NCBI GenBank assembly: GCA_002205965.3
Contig: NADL03000450.1
Coordinates: 1,302,001-1,366,000 of the forward strand
DNA: 64,000 bases
DNA from: Kappaphycus alvarezii
Lineage: Eukaryota > Rhodophyta > Florideophyceae > Gigartinales > Solieriaceae
Reading direction: 5' to 3'
Position 1 is the stretch's first letter. Each line of letters begins with the position of its first letter. The notes below the pieces were generated by a model, which saw nothing but the letters and a program-made list of their open reading frames with translations, had not been told where the DNA came from and searched no databases. A program made the position numbers and the translations under genes. Positions 11,438 to 23,156 of the stretch are shown here, in pieces.

Positions 11438-13500
11438 ATGTTTACGTTGTGTGGTATTTTTCTGAGATCCTGTTCACAAAGTCTCAATCAAAGCGCCTCC
11501 ATTTCCAATTTTCATCCGCCTGCCTCAAAGCTACTACATCTTATTAGTAGAGGTAAAGCAGAGGAACCAACGCCTGACACGCGAGATTTGATTTCTCCAA
11601 TACCCAAACAATTCCGCACATGCCAGTACTTTGAACAGAGTCTCGGATCACTCCGGGTTAGTACGCCCAATGGAATCATATTCAACCAAGAGTTAGCTCC
11701 TGATATTATGACTCTTGACGAATATACTGTACTTCATTCGTGGATACACAAACCTATTACGGTAATGCCGTACTCTTGCACAGTCAAAGTACGAAATATA
11801 TTAGGGACTCTTTCCTTAAGTGCTGTGCTGCATTTTAAACATAATTTGCTGATAGAAATAATTGTATCAAGGCAACTAATTCGTTTCCAAAGCGCGGAAA
11901 GATTTGAAAAAATTTAATGGAGTCAAATCAGTCTATCTTGAGTTGAAATTAATAATTCAATTGGTTCTAATGAACTTTACCATGATATGATACGCCGTAT
12001 TTACCATAACCTTCGCCATTTAGAGCCTGAGGTTTAAATAGAACTCGCTCTAAGTCTCGCTGTTAAGGCTATGAACGATACTATGAACCAAGAAGTACTG
12101 GTTCCACAGTTACTTGTCTTAGTAGTTCTGCCGATATTTCAGGCCGTGAATAGCGAGTTTCCCAATCAAGTGGAACGATTGAGATCGCTGCAAATGGAAA
12201 CAGCTGAGATGGAAACTATCCTTTCAGAACTCAAACTCATAACTGGACAGAATTCTCAGCTTCTAAATGTAGCTCAATATGGAATTATCATTAGAAGTAA
12301 AGTTCTATTCTATCGTGAAAAGTCCAAGCCTAACTGGACAGGACCCTTCAAAATCACGATAATTAATGAAAGACAAGTCCTAATTGACAGAAATGGCGAG
12401 GACGTGCAGCGCTCACACTCTGAAGTAAAGAAGTATATCGATGATCCAAATGAAACTCTAGTTGAAACTCTGCATGCATTAATTAAAAAATTAATCTAAA
12501 TATTTTCAACTCAATGAATTCAAAATCAATAAATTTTTCCATCTACGAGATTAAATCCAACTCTATCGAGATTCTGAAAGCAGAACAGATAGAAATAGAG
12601 GCACTTTTTAAGAGAAATACCTGTAAGATAATCGCCATAGAAACATACCAAAGAATGTTAATATTCTTTCTGGAATGTTCGTTCTGTCAGTCAAAAATAA
12701 AAACATTTACAAAGAGATATACAAAGAACGGGGTGTAGTACATGGTAAGAGGGACAAGGAAAAGAGCTATCTTGTACATTAAACTACGACTATAAGCCAG
12801 TGTTCCATCCGCTTGTTTGTTGAAATTGATTCAATTCACTATTTCAGGATGAAGTCTCAACATGTCAAACAGGCTTACTTACAGTCAGCTCAAAGGTTTG
12901 ATGTGTAGAGTTTACCTTGCACCAATCAAAGACTTTGGAATAACCTAGAATCACTTACTCGAGTTATTGAAACCTCCTTAAATATTATCCGATCCAGGAG
13001 ACTCTCGGGGTCGAATTATGAATTCACACGTAAAGAAAGATCTCGGTATGAAGCCAAACGATGTGTATACTTGTCGCGAAGCATATAGAAGAAGAACTTC
13101 AGGTGTTTGTTCGAACATGTGTGTAATATTCATTAACTTGTGGCAATAATTAATTCGTTAAGTTGTCCCGTAGGACTCTTGATAAATTTGAATCGAGAGA
13201 GAGGCAGTTCGATGACACTGCTTTTGCATGTGTCAGAGTAAAGAGAGCTGATTATCTGTTTGAATTAAGTCAGGAACAGTATGTTAATAAATTACGTATT
13301 CTACCGATGGGTGCCTCTTTCCTAGAATTCAGATCTATAATACATAGAATGGTCTGCATAACACATGCAAAGACTTAAATATGATGCACAGTTAACATTG
13401 CCGCGCGAGTGACTGAAACCAAATTATCAGTGGAAAGAATAGAGCAATTGAACAAGTTAGTAAAGAATGTACAAAAACAGGGACGCTTTCAACTTCTATT
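11438..13500 (+). pseudogene. Ty1/copia-like element, copy A, integrase to RT (decayed)
   Basis: Same family as copies B (29.5-32.5 kb) and C (34.0-38.4 kb). At about 11965-12010 ELYHDMIRRIYHNL aligns with RYHSYLRRVYNKV of C. The frame 12071-12499 then gives VLVPQLLVLVVLPIFQA, KVLFYREKSKPNWTGPFKI and SEVKKYIDD, matching VPTLLVFGILPRIP, EVLMYREKPVAKWVGPLVV and IDKVKRF of C, the integrase C-terminal region. At 12850-12900 a broken VSTCQTGLLT frame parallels the RT start, and 13163-13500 (SRRTLDKFES, then ARVTETKLSVERIEQLN) matches the RT end (QRRTLESLKRF, AQVTEATFSKEKIVELN). Gag and protease are missing or unrecognisable upstream. Confidence 0.6.
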
Positions 13501-13529
13501 ACTACACCCTTGCTTTAAATAGAGAACTG

Positions 13530-14285
13530 AAAGGAGAAGTAAAGAACTACATCGCCATAAAGAAGAAGTTCTTCTCCGAATTTATCAAAGAAGAGGACCC
13601 CAGGATGTGATTCGGCAAGCTCTATAAGTCGTTGCCAGAGAAGACGTCTGTTGTATTTAAACTCACAGGTCTTACAGCTTTACGCGAATTTGCTGCATCT
13701 GCTGCAATATAGATTCAAACCAACGGTAAGCTTACAACTAGGGCCACTGGGCAATTTGCTGTCATTACACTTTTCCTTGCATTTTTGAACACAGCGTTTG
13801 ACCCCATTGGCACATTTGGAATATTTACGGGCTAGTTGCAACACTGGGATATCATATCAATGCTTTACCAATCAAAAGTTTCCTTGCCATCACATGCCAC
13901 CTGGACCGATGCATATCTTATATCTTGTCAGAGTATGTCACTCGTGCCGAATAAAATTCTGAAAGCGCTATTTACGACAGCGTCAGGGTTACTTCAACGG
14001 GAAACCTTTTGCATTTACCAATTTTACACTACATTTTTCTTAAGAATGTAGCCATTTATAGATCTATATAAACCCTGGTTTGGAGCGGCCGGCTTAACTC
14101 AGCCAGCCTCAACCAAATTTTCAACCACAGTTCAACATAAATCTGCTCGAGTGCGCTTAATACCCCAAAACATCCCCGACTAGTTGAACCAGAGAGAGCT
14201 TCTCTACGAGAAGGCAGATTCAGCCAATGTAGCAAAGTATTGACTTATTCGCAGCGCCGCCTGTCGATACAAGGAGATTCAGCAA
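13530..14285 (+). pseudogene. Possible gag 5' part of the gypsy element
   Basis: Between copia copy A and the clear gypsy zinc-knuckle frame. A decayed frame near 13510-13650 reads NRELKGEVKNYIAIKKKFF and then EFIKEEDPRM, which is the kind of charged helix seen in gag. There are several breaks and no diagnostic motif, so this is an inference from position. Confidence 0.3.
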
Positions 14286-15261
14286 TTCTTGGCATTCCGA
14301 GGACCTAAAGATTACTCAGGAATAGTCAAGGAGCTGAAATATTTTCACTCGAATCTTGTTGCTTTTGCCGGAACTTCGAGTCGTACTGCTAAAAGTCTGC
14401 CGGCAAGGCTGTTAGATCGCTCTTCGAGGTCGAGGAATATCGAAAGGTTGGAGGCTGTAGCTGAATACCTCTCAAAGTGGGCCCTTTCTCTGAAGAAGAA
14501 TAAGAAAGATAAGGGAGCTAGACCATCTTTAGCTCCGAAGAAGAGCAACTGGGTCCGCAAATGCTATTACTGCAACAAGCTTGGCCATAAAGCCCCTAAA
14601 TTCTAAAATAGCCCGCTCTGTAATACCCGATGTTCCCTTCGTGGAAATGTGGGTCACCCAGAGGTTACGTGCTGGTCTTCCGGTGGAAAAAGGGCGGCAG
14701 ATCACGAAGAAGCCGCCGAGAAGAAGATGACCGGGAATGAGGCAGTCGAGTAAATTTCGTCCGATTAAACACGTCTGAAACTGATTTGCTACAAGATGAA
14801 GGTAAAAAATTCGAGAAGTGAAACGCCAAGGGAGAGTCTCTGCCGAAAACCCCTCATCAGGGCAACCATGGGGGCATTCCGATCTCTCGCCTCGTAACTG
14901 GGCCCAAGCTCACGCAATGCAGCCGGCCCCGCCCTAGTACCAGAATAATTTCGAATCATCAGCCGTAAGATGAAGGCGAAGAAATCGAACCGCGTCAAGA
15001 AGAACTCTAACAAACTTCAGGATTACATCGTAAAATACGACGTTGTATCAGAGCTTGCAAACGACAATTGTGGTTTAACTTTTGGCCCGCTTATTCGTGG
15101 AGATACGACAGGAGCTACCAAATTTATGCGCTTACAAAACACTCAATTTCACGTGTCGTAGTCGTTTTCAATTCACGTTCGCTTTTATTTCGACTTGTTT
15201 GGATCAAATTTTAAGGTAACGTGGCCTGGGCTATAACCAATCACAACTTCCATGCGTTAAA
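14268..15261 (+). pseudogene. Ty3/gypsy gag/protease region with zinc knuckles
   Basis: One frame runs through the region, interrupted by stops only. It encodes a gag-like helix (YKEIQQFLAFRGPKDYSG), a basic linker and two CCHC-type knuckles. The first is CYYCNKLGHKAPKF, where the last Cys is replaced by Phe. The second retains GNVGHPEVTC. Further on, DVVSELANDNCGLTFGPLIR resembles the block before the retropepsin domain in gypsy polyproteins. I count eight in-frame stops: seven TAA and one TAG (15159), no TGA. Confidence 0.65.
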
Positions 15262-15589
15262 ATAACCCAAAAATTCCCCCTGGCCTATTCTGGATTCTGT
15301 AGCTGTGCCTGATGTGATGTCCACAGATTTGTCTCTCCGGCTATACTTTGCACTGAGCTATACATTAGAGAAAATTACTGTCGCGAACGGTGAAACGTCT
15401 TCACGTGTTGGCTCTTTGTTGATGGTTCCAACGACATTTAGAGATCAAGCGGTCAATTGGACCTCCTCCTTGTGTCAAAACCTCCGTTCGATATTATTAT
15501 AGGAACCAGCGATAAGGAACGCACGAATGGTAGCGATAGTGCGAAGAATCGAGTGTGATACGCGCACGAGGGTCTAAACGAAAGAAAAA

Positions 15590-16260
15590 AGAGGCAAGCG
15601 GAATGGAGGAGGCGCCTTTACCAAGAAACAAGACTGAGCAGTGGAGTTTCCTGGGCTTAGCAGGTTTTTATCGTCGCATTATCGAGAATTTTCGGTTTTA
15701 TCTACTGCTCTTCATGCGTTGACTTCTAGAAATAAGAATTTCAGTTGGACAGAAGAAATTAAGGAGGCGTTCGGGGTGCTAAAATACTCACATCCCTGCC
15801 AGTGCTAGATTTCCCGACCTCGACGCACCGTTTATCGTGGAAACTGATGCCTTCACTGCCACTTTGGGAGCATTAATTGCTCAGAAAAAAGAAGACGGAA
15901 AGATAAAACACGTGCAATATGGAAGTCGCACCATGAACTTCGCCGAGCGGAGCTTTCCGCGTATAAGAGGGATTCTCTTGCAGTCATCTCCGCACTTAGG
16001 AAGTTCCGAGTATATTTGCTTTCAACGGAGCCTTTCATACTCATAACTGAACATCATGTTCTTCAGTTCTCCTTTAGATAGATCGAAATCCACGGAAGAT
16101 TTGCACGATGTTCCTAGCTGAATACGAGTTTGAGGCGAAATGCCGTCCGGGCACAAGGAATGGAGCTAAAGAATTCCTTTCACGCGTAATGCACGAAGGG
16201 CGCAGAGGTGCCCCAAATGTCGAAGAAGGATGCCTTATTAGCATATTTGGCTCTGGGAGC
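15590..16260 (+). pseudogene. Ty3/gypsy RT end and RNase H
   Basis: TEQWSFLGLAGFYRRIIENF (about 15630-15690) is the conserved FLGLxxYYRRFI block after the RT. The frame 15837-16046 gives ETDAFTATLGALIAQ, then KHVQYGSRTMNFAERSFP, the RNase H core (first catalytic Asp in ETDA, plus the ExxFP region). AEYEFEAKCRPGTRN, AKEFLSR (from 16108) is the end of the domain (YRPGxxNxxADxLSR). Frameshifts separate these blocks. The catalytic RT YxDD core is not visible, so the 5' part of RT is lost. Confidence 0.7.
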
Positions 16261-16379
16261 TTTACAGAGACTACCGCAATTGAATCATGTTTGGGAGAGG
16301 TCTTTTTCTACATCGAAGAAAAAAATATTCAAGAAAAGAATACGTATAGGCGCCGCTCGACAAAACGCGCCACAAAAAT

Positions 16380-17410
16380 CTTCATGGTATTGGAATGAAA
16401 ACTGTTGAGGTGTATGAAGAATGGCGTCCGCGTGATGTCTAAAATCAAGGACAGGTCTTGGATTCTGAATATATTCCATGACGAAGTCGGGCACTGGTGT
16501 AGAGAGACAACAAAAATAGCGTTATCGACCAATATTAGATGCCTAATGTCCATTGGGACGTCCAAGACCACATAAAGATCTGTGTGTGATGTCAAAATGC
16601 CAAGCCTTTAATCTCTTATCGAACTACGATGAGCATCCCGCTCAAAAATATATTCGAGACTTACTCTATACACCTCGATGGACACTTCCCAAAGTCGAAG
16701 GTCAGAAAAAATCACTTCTTATCGCCTTCGAGCATGTGATGGGATGGCCAATGGCCACCGCAACGAAGAACGCATCCACAGAAGTCGTGAAATTATTTAT
16801 TTAAAAGGAGATCATTTCCCTTTTTGGTCCCCAGGAGACTTCTTTATCTGACAATGCTGGATTTTTTACCGCCGCTACACTCGTCAAATTTGTGAAGAAT
16901 AATTGGGTTTAATGAAGCACCGTCCCTTTCTGGCCTGTGCTCCAATGTAAAACGGTCGCGCTGAAAGTATAGTGCGCAATTTCAAGACTTCATTAAAGAA
17001 GATGGTTATCGGACAAGGATTCGACGTGGAACAATGGCTCCCCAACGTTTTTTATTGCTACCGCCGCCAACAACTTCGAGCAGGTGCCTCCCTGTTCGAA
17101 CTCGTATTCGAGGTGGTATCGCGCATGGATCCGTTTGGCCTCGCTTCGTTGAAAAAAACCTTCAGAAGACCATTGCCAGCTAGAGATGCTGGCTACCTTA
17201 GCGCTTTGCGTGAAGAGGGTCGATAAGCAAATGCAGCGGCTTAGTAAGGAATATAGTGCTGTGCAATCCAGAAATTTTACTACTGTAGACTGTTTTTTGG
17301 TCGCACATCAAAATTCTGTAACGTCCATGGCTAAACTTTCAGATTTCAAGTCCCGTTCTTCGGGCCGTGTCGCTTTTGGAAAGCAGATTACCCTGTTTAC
17401 TGGCTAACCT
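16380..17410 (+). pseudogene. Ty3/gypsy integrase
   Basis: Broken integrase in element order after RNase H. CQNAKPLISYRTTMSIPLKN (about 16590-16650) is the end of the HHCC finger with the CQxxK motif. HLDGHFPKS carries the first Asp of the DDE core. SDNAGFFTAATLVKF (about 16850-16895) carries the second Asp block. NGRAESIVRNFKTSLKKM (about 16953-17006) carries the Glu block. QWLPNVFYCYRRQQ follows as expected. Frames shift several times. Confidence 0.7.
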
Positions 17411-18690
17411 TTTCCGGAGGTAGGCATTTCTCACAAGCTATCGAGGCGAGGCGCCTGGTGCCTTATTCTTCGTGCCCTTTTTACGACAGGATTAATTCCC
17501 GAAGCCGTCCTATAGACGACGGCCCGTATTTGTCTGGTGTTTGTCCCACGTTTTCTTGTTTGCTTTCTGTCAGTTCTTTATCATCTGAATACAATTTGAG
17601 CTCATCACATTTTTTAAACTCCAGAAAACTTGTGCTGCAATATGGAGGCTGCTTGAATATGGAGGCTGCTTGAAAGCAAAAAGGTGTTCGATCAATAAAA
17701 ATGGTCAAAGACGGGAAGAACCCGACTAACACGCTTTTAGGCAGAATACGAAACGTCTTCGTCAGAATTTAGTGAAAATGGACCCCCATTTGTCAACTTG
17801 ATTCGGTATTCTGTCGTGTAGTTGAATTGCATCAGGTAACGTCGAATTTTTTTGTTTTCGGATTTTGCCGTCATCTATAGCTTGGCAAGAGGTACCGTGT
17901 GTGAAGGCGGTGGACTGCTCGTATGCGAGAAGCCTTCCCCATCAACTCGCGCCATGATTAACTTCCTCCGGTTGACTTATTCGCGTTTTAAATGGTATTC
18001 GCCATCGTATTTTTCCACAGAGAGATTCTTCGGATGGGTCTGAAGCAGTATGAACTATCGTTCGTACTGACACGTATGGAAATTCCAGACGCCTTTAGCT
18101 GCCCTGAATCAACGTGCGATCACAGCGGGGAAAGAAACGCGTGTTTGGGAAGGAGATATGTTTAAATTTGACGAGTGGCAGTGGTGGAGTCGAAGTGATG
18201 CGTTGGAAGTATTTGGAGCGGACGGTATGGAGCTGGAACGTGAGGGTAGAGCGTGTGGTTACTTATTTCCTGTATCTACATAAACTTCAGTTCTGTATGG
18301 TGCGCCGGGCTTCCATCTGGGGCCGGGTGGTGTTGGTAGCTCCTGAGGGGTCACCAAAAATCACCCTTTTTTCACTACTTTTATGACGCTTTTTGTTCTC
18401 ACTTTTCTACTTTGTCAGCTAGTGTATTGTAGAGTGATTTTTAATATTTTCTACAGTATTTTGATTATTGAACACACAAGACGACTCGATAGAATCCTCC
18501 CCTCCCCTATGTTCGCCAACTTTTCAAATTTTACATTTCCGACCCTATCAGGTTCCATGTTGTTCATTGGGTTTCTAGAGCCCACTCTCGAGTTAATTAT
18601 GACTGATTGGGATGAAAAGTGGGCTGAAAGTACAGTATTTGCTCCCTACAGTACTAGCTCGGTGAAAGCCGGCACTACCCTATACATAGC
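17410..18690. other. Flank of the gypsy element, no gene recognised
   Basis: Short unrelated frames only, for example 18114-18386 and 18383-18697 on plus. A short direct repeat (ATATGGAGGCTGCTTGAA, twice) occurs at 17640-17674. This region may include a decayed 3' LTR, but no matching 5' LTR was found. Near 18640-18720 there are several TACTGTA/ACAGTA motifs. Confidence 0.35.
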
Positions 18691-19060
18691 ACTGTAGCAC
18701 ATACTGCATACGGAGCAGTATCACTGAGATCATCGCCTAATCAAATTCCCGCCTCAGCAGTCTGCATGGAGTATGTAGAAGTGTTTGCTTGGTTGCTCCT
18801 TGATGATGGTAATATCCATCTTGCCGTAAAAATAAGCGTTTCTTATGTCCGTCCCTTCCATGGGCAAGTTCAGGTAAGCTGTAAAAGCTGGAAGTATTCG
18901 GATTGCTTCATGGGAAGCTACTGTTGCTTAGACGTTGTTTGGATCAAAATCAATGTATGCCGTTTGTTTTTCACAACAAATGGCATATCTGACCTTACGC
19001 AAGAATTGATTTTCTTCGATTTCAAGAGCCTTTAAGCTTAATACCCATGTGAATGGAACT
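18690..19060 (-). pseudogene. Ty1/copia reverse transcriptase remnant (second copia family)
   Basis: Minus-strand frame containing RKVRYAICCEKQTAYIDFDP, then ATVASHEAIRILPAFTAYLN, then TDIRNAYFYGKMDITIIKEQ. This is the copia RT block KARLVAxGFxQxxGID, followed by SxRxLLAxAA and the DVxxAYLxGxLxxxIYxxQP motif with the first catalytic Asp. A stop and small shifts break it. It lies in order downstream of the gag, protease and integrase pieces at 21.3-19.7 kb. Confidence 0.65.
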
Positions 19061-19699
19061 AGATTCATTTCGGCGGTATATCTGACATAGTCCAAAGTCT
19101 TTTGAATTTCGTAAAGAATTATACAAGTTCTATTGCAGATCTCTACTTTAGATCTTGTACAGCTTCGTTGAAAGAATGTGGAACTCTACAATCAGCTTTG
19201 AACGAACGGAATTAGGAATAGTTTCCAGGTTTGCAGGGAAGGCTGTGTGTTTGCTGCTGCGAGATAGAAAGGTTTGGAACCCTTCCATTAGGGCAACTTC
19301 AGCTTAGCCGTCAGAGTTTTCAATCCCTCCTATTTCAACTTTTCTAGCGACGCCGTCGACTATAGAGGGTAGTCCTGCATTTTTTTCTCGCTATACTGTT
19401 TTAATTCTTGGATCGTTATAAGAAATAATGATTTCTTTGCTGTTAAATACATGTGAATGATATTTTTTTGTCGCTTTCCATCCCTAGTAAGTGCAAGTGA
19501 AAGCTGTGAGCAAGAAACGTTTAGTTAGGAACGATTAAAGATCGGTACTTGAACGCAAAAGCGGGTTGTTCAAACACAAGAACATTCCAGAACCGAGAAT
19601 GGTCTGAAGATTCCACAAAAGAATCTTAATTCTGTTATCAACTAGAGGAGACGGAAGACGGCAACGCAATAATTTGCGTAGTTCATCGCATCCGCCCAT

Positions 19700-20095
19700 A
19701 ATCACAACGGTAGTTCAGATGCGAAGAGTAGTACCCACTTTTTTGCCCAGAACTCTTGAATGAGTCGATCTGCAGTACAGTTGAACTGATGGGCATACAG
19801 AGGCGAAGGTTTCAGTTGGATTCCATGCTGGATACAAAAAGCTTCGACAGTGCCGCTGAAGGTTTCGCCAGCGCCAACCAATCTTGCCTTTTGCAATCGA
19901 TATCCGGATTGTAGTTCTTATAGTCCTTTGTACTTCATCAAGCAAGTTGAGAGGTCCCATTTCTTCTTGAAAAAAAACGCCCCATTTCTCTGCCTTCGAA
20001 TCTAGGAAAAAAAGAGCGTAAATGATTCCGTAGAAGAAAAGAACGACGGGTACAGATATATCGGTATGAACTAGCTCCAAGGGCGAGTTAATTTT
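19700..20095 (-). pseudogene. Ty1/copia integrase remnant (second copia family)
   Basis: MELVHTDISVPVVLFFYGII matches LELxHxDxxGP, the first catalytic Asp block of copia integrase. FLDSKAEKWGVFF follows. In another frame, HGIQLKPSPLYAHQFNCTAD matches HGIxxxxSxPYxPQQNGxAER, which carries the catalytic Glu region (here broken). Both read on the minus strand. Confidence 0.7.
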
Positions 20096-20202
20096 TGTTG
20101 AAGGTCGATTGCACAGCGAAACGTTTTATTTTTTTATTGGCACAGTATGCACAATAAATTGTTCAAAGTGCTGATTGGAAAATAAGGAACGTCTCGAATG
20201 GT

Positions 20203-21305
20203 TCACGAAAGTCTTGAGTATATTTCAGGGTTAGGGTGTCCTGTCTGAAAATTTTGTTGCAAATGTTTATTTTCATTAAAGTTTGGTACAGGTTGAAATG
20301 TGCTGGAATCGGTGGCATGTGTTGAACCAGAGATAGTGCAGGATGTTGGTTCGGGATATATTTTTACGCCTGCAGCAAAGGAAGTTTGTTTGTGACTTTT
20401 ATCACAACTCATTTTCGGAATATTCATTTTGCGCAGCCTGTCCGTTTCAAGACTCTTGAAAACTAACTCTCCGGTTTTCGTCGAAAATATTTGGCATACA
20501 TTTTGGTCTCCATACTTGTTTGTTGATAATTGGATATTGAAGAATGTGCTCAGCTTGGAAACTGAGAGGATGTTCTCACCAGATTCTGGTGTACGGTAAG
20601 CTTCGAAATACACACTTTCAACGGGTGGGGCGAAGATGGTGCCAATACAGATAATTCTTGAAACTCCGGATGCTGATTGAACTCCTTTCTGCTCAATTCT
20701 TTGAAAATACTTAAAGTAATTGGTGGGATGGAAGGATAAATGTGTCATTCCAGAATCGATGAAAGCATCACCGTTCTTGGGGATGCTAACTGATACGAGC
20801 TTAGAACTTTTCTTTGTGCCATGAATCCTCTGAATGGATTGTTTAGATTGGATCCTTAAGGATTTGATTCGTTCCGAAATGATGAAAGTTACTTTGCGGA
20901 GGCTGGAGTCACGGCGTATTTTAGTTTGGACCAAATGGGTGATGTTGATTGATTGCACCATTAGGGCCCTTCCAATGTGCCTGAGTTCCAATTTCTTGGT
21001 TATTGAACCGTTCATGTAAGGTTTTTGGTATATTTGTTGCGGATAGAATCCACCACGACCACGACCACGGCCTCGATTTCCACGAAAATTTTCCACGGCC
21101 TCGCCAGGTTTATTGTTACTCGCTGCCTTGTATCAGCAGTCACAGGCGTAATAGGTTCCACCACGTATACCGTATAATAGCCATTTCCATCCTTTGTAAC
21201 GCGTCCAGAAAAGTGTGAAACTTTCTGCTTTTTCATTTTTTTACTTGCATTTGCGGCTTTGGGTGTGAAGGGGTAAATAGTCGGAGAAGAGATACTCAGA
21301 ACCAA
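20203..21305 (-). pseudogene. Ty1/copia gag and protease (second copia family)
   Basis: The minus frame 21096-20203 begins with an RG-rich nucleocapsid-like stretch (FRGNRGRGRGRGG). It then carries GDAFIDSGMTHLSFHP, the aspartic protease active site (D-S-G, usually DSGAxxH), and GENILSVSKLS, the copia LLSVxxL block. It ends at a stop near 20203. A second frame from 21305, starting inside the conserved TATA-containing segment, supplies the upstream part. The two overlap out of frame, so at least one frameshift separates them. It follows unit copy 3 directly, which links the two. Confidence 0.65.
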
Positions 21306-21615
21306 CTACCCCAAGAAGGAGGTGATGCAAGCGACAAAAGTTCTACCTTGGTATAGTTGAACGAACAAAAGAGAGTGGATATGGAAGAGAGTTGAGGAAG
21401 CTACAAGCAAGTATAAAAAAGGCAGGGTCTACCACCGACGCTCTGCGACTAGCGTAAGAAAAAGTTTTCTTGGGTCTGAAGATGACTCTCAACTTCCTAC
21501 TACTCGGGACTTGACTTGAAGTTGTCTGCTACCTTGCTTGACCTCCACAAGAGGAATCAGTTTGCTCAGCTCATATAGACTTTTTGGCTAACCCCAAAGT
21601 CTCAAAAAAAACGTA
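21265..21615 (-). promoter_or_regulatory. Conserved TATA-containing segment, unit copy 3 (LTR-like)
   Basis: Third copy of the 320-350 base segment seen at 3779-4100 and 5460-5120. It keeps TCTATATGAG, GGTCAAGCAAGG, GTAGTAGGAAGTTGAGAG, GTTCAACTATACCAAGGTAG and GGGGTAGTTGGTTCTGAG. Here it is immediately followed on the minus strand by the copia gag frame, which is the best argument that it is the promoter or LTR part of that element. Confidence 0.55.
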
Positions 21616-21692
21616 CTTATAACCATAAAATGCATCAAATGGATTCGTGTGGACTATAGAGACGAACAAAGAGATTTTTCCGAGATAAATAT

Positions 21693-22196
21693 CTATATCT
21701 TCGCCTTACAATCCGTATAATAAAGGTCCGATCTGAGCAATTCCTCTAGAATATCCATACCCCCAATACAATCCCCACAAATTCCCTCGAACGGCTCAGA
21801 ATGATAAATAGCCTCATCGGAAATATCAAGATCCTCCAACCCTTTCTCGCAATCTTCAGCATCCCCTCCATCCGAAGTTTTAGAGATTTTAATCACACCC
21901 TCACTCTGCTCTTCGTCCCGTGCCACACCTTCCTCACGGCTGTACATAACCACCTCCCACGGATCTACCCCGGCTCCCTCATCATAAGGTCCCTCCATGG
22001 CCACCTTGGTATTCTCTCACTCCTCCGCCTTCTCCCAGAATTGTCGACGAACCAACTCCCGAACACGCTCCCGGTCCATCCTCCTGAAGTACTCGTCGTA
22101 GTCCGTTGGCACATTTTCCATTAAAGCTAAACTGTTAATGGGACGCGGGGGACTCGTTGCTTTTTGGATGGTAAGAGAAGGGCGGAGGTGGGTCAT
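21693..22196 (-). pseudogene. Acidic ORF, unit copy 3 (best preserved)
   Basis: From an ATG at 22196 the frame runs 167 codons and is broken by a single TGA at 22019-22017. It encodes MTHLRPSLTIQK, then INSLALMENVPTDYDEYFRR, then ERVRELVRRQFWEKAEE. After the TGA come an acidic middle (DEEQSEGVIKISKTSDGGD), SEPFEGICGDCIGGMDILEE and a short tail. No membrane segment or signal peptide. The LRPS start, the YDEYFRRMDRERV helix and the GDCxGGMDILEE tail are shared with copies 1 and 2. It ends about 80 bases before the conserved TATA-containing segment. I do not recognise the family; it may be an accessory ORF of a retroelement or an unrelated captured gene. Confidence 0.6.
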
Positions 22197-22510
22197 GTTG
22201 ATTGGCGAAAGAGAGGGGGTGTTCAGATGAGTTGGTGTGTTTCTTGATGGTATGGTGGTGCATAGATGACTTTGCCATAGCGCTTTATGTAGGGACATGC
22301 TTTGATCCTTTCCATGGCCTTTGGTAAAAATAAAAATATGAGGACATGGTGTGATCTTTAATTCTCGCAAATTCGAAAAAGAATCTCTTCAACAGAATAC
22401 AGGAACTGCATTTAGATTCAAAGGGCAGAACGTTTTCGAGTTTCCTTTTTTAAAAAAAGAAGGTCGCAAATCGATTTTAGGCGGTAGAGTTCATCGGTGG
22501 ATCTTGGGAT

Positions 22511-22640
22511 GAGAGGAAAATGAATTTGCCAGAAGGACCGTTTTTAGATTTGAAGGAAAATGAATTTGAGAGAAGGATCGTTTTAGATTTGAACGAAATT
22601 GAATTTGTGGGAAGGACCGTTTTTAGATTTGAAGAGGTAA
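22511..22640. repeat. Tandem repeat, about 40-base period, three copies
   Basis: Three consecutive units of GAAAATGAATTT, a variable 5-7 bases, GAAGGACCGTTTTTAGATTT with small changes, at about 22511-22551, 22552-22590 and 22591-22630. A partial fourth (GAATTCGTGGGAAGG) follows at 22733-22747. No coding potential apparent. Confidence 0.7.
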
Positions 22641-23156
22641 ATGTAGGGTGATTTAATATTTGAAAGGTATGGTCGGTTGTGGCCCGGAATATCTTACAGG
22701 GTTTGAAGGTGAAAGTGGAACGCATTTTAACTGAATTCGTGGGAAGGTTTTTTTATGACAACAGAGTGCCTGTATTGGATCCATTGCTGAAGAAGGATGA
22801 GATCTAGAGTTTTGGCGCCGAGAGATTTAGAAGATTTAGGTAAAGTGTTGAATAGCAAGAAAACAAACAAATACTTAGGTGCGAAAGTAAAAATTGTTGG
22901 TGCCGATGCTATCATATAGAAGTAAGAATCATCGTTCTTCTCTCTTTATTCTCCAGGACTAAGTCCTCCTGAGATGGCCTCTTAGCATTCAGCCATACTC
23001 GCTCCGAGACTGCTGATCTCCGGGGATTACTCAGGGATAATCTCACTCTTATTGATTGAAAGCCAGTCGACTATAAACTGTGATTTACTTTAACTCAGAA
23101 CGAAGAGGATAATTACTCATTACAGTAGGAAGAGCAGCACATCAACAACTACCTTA

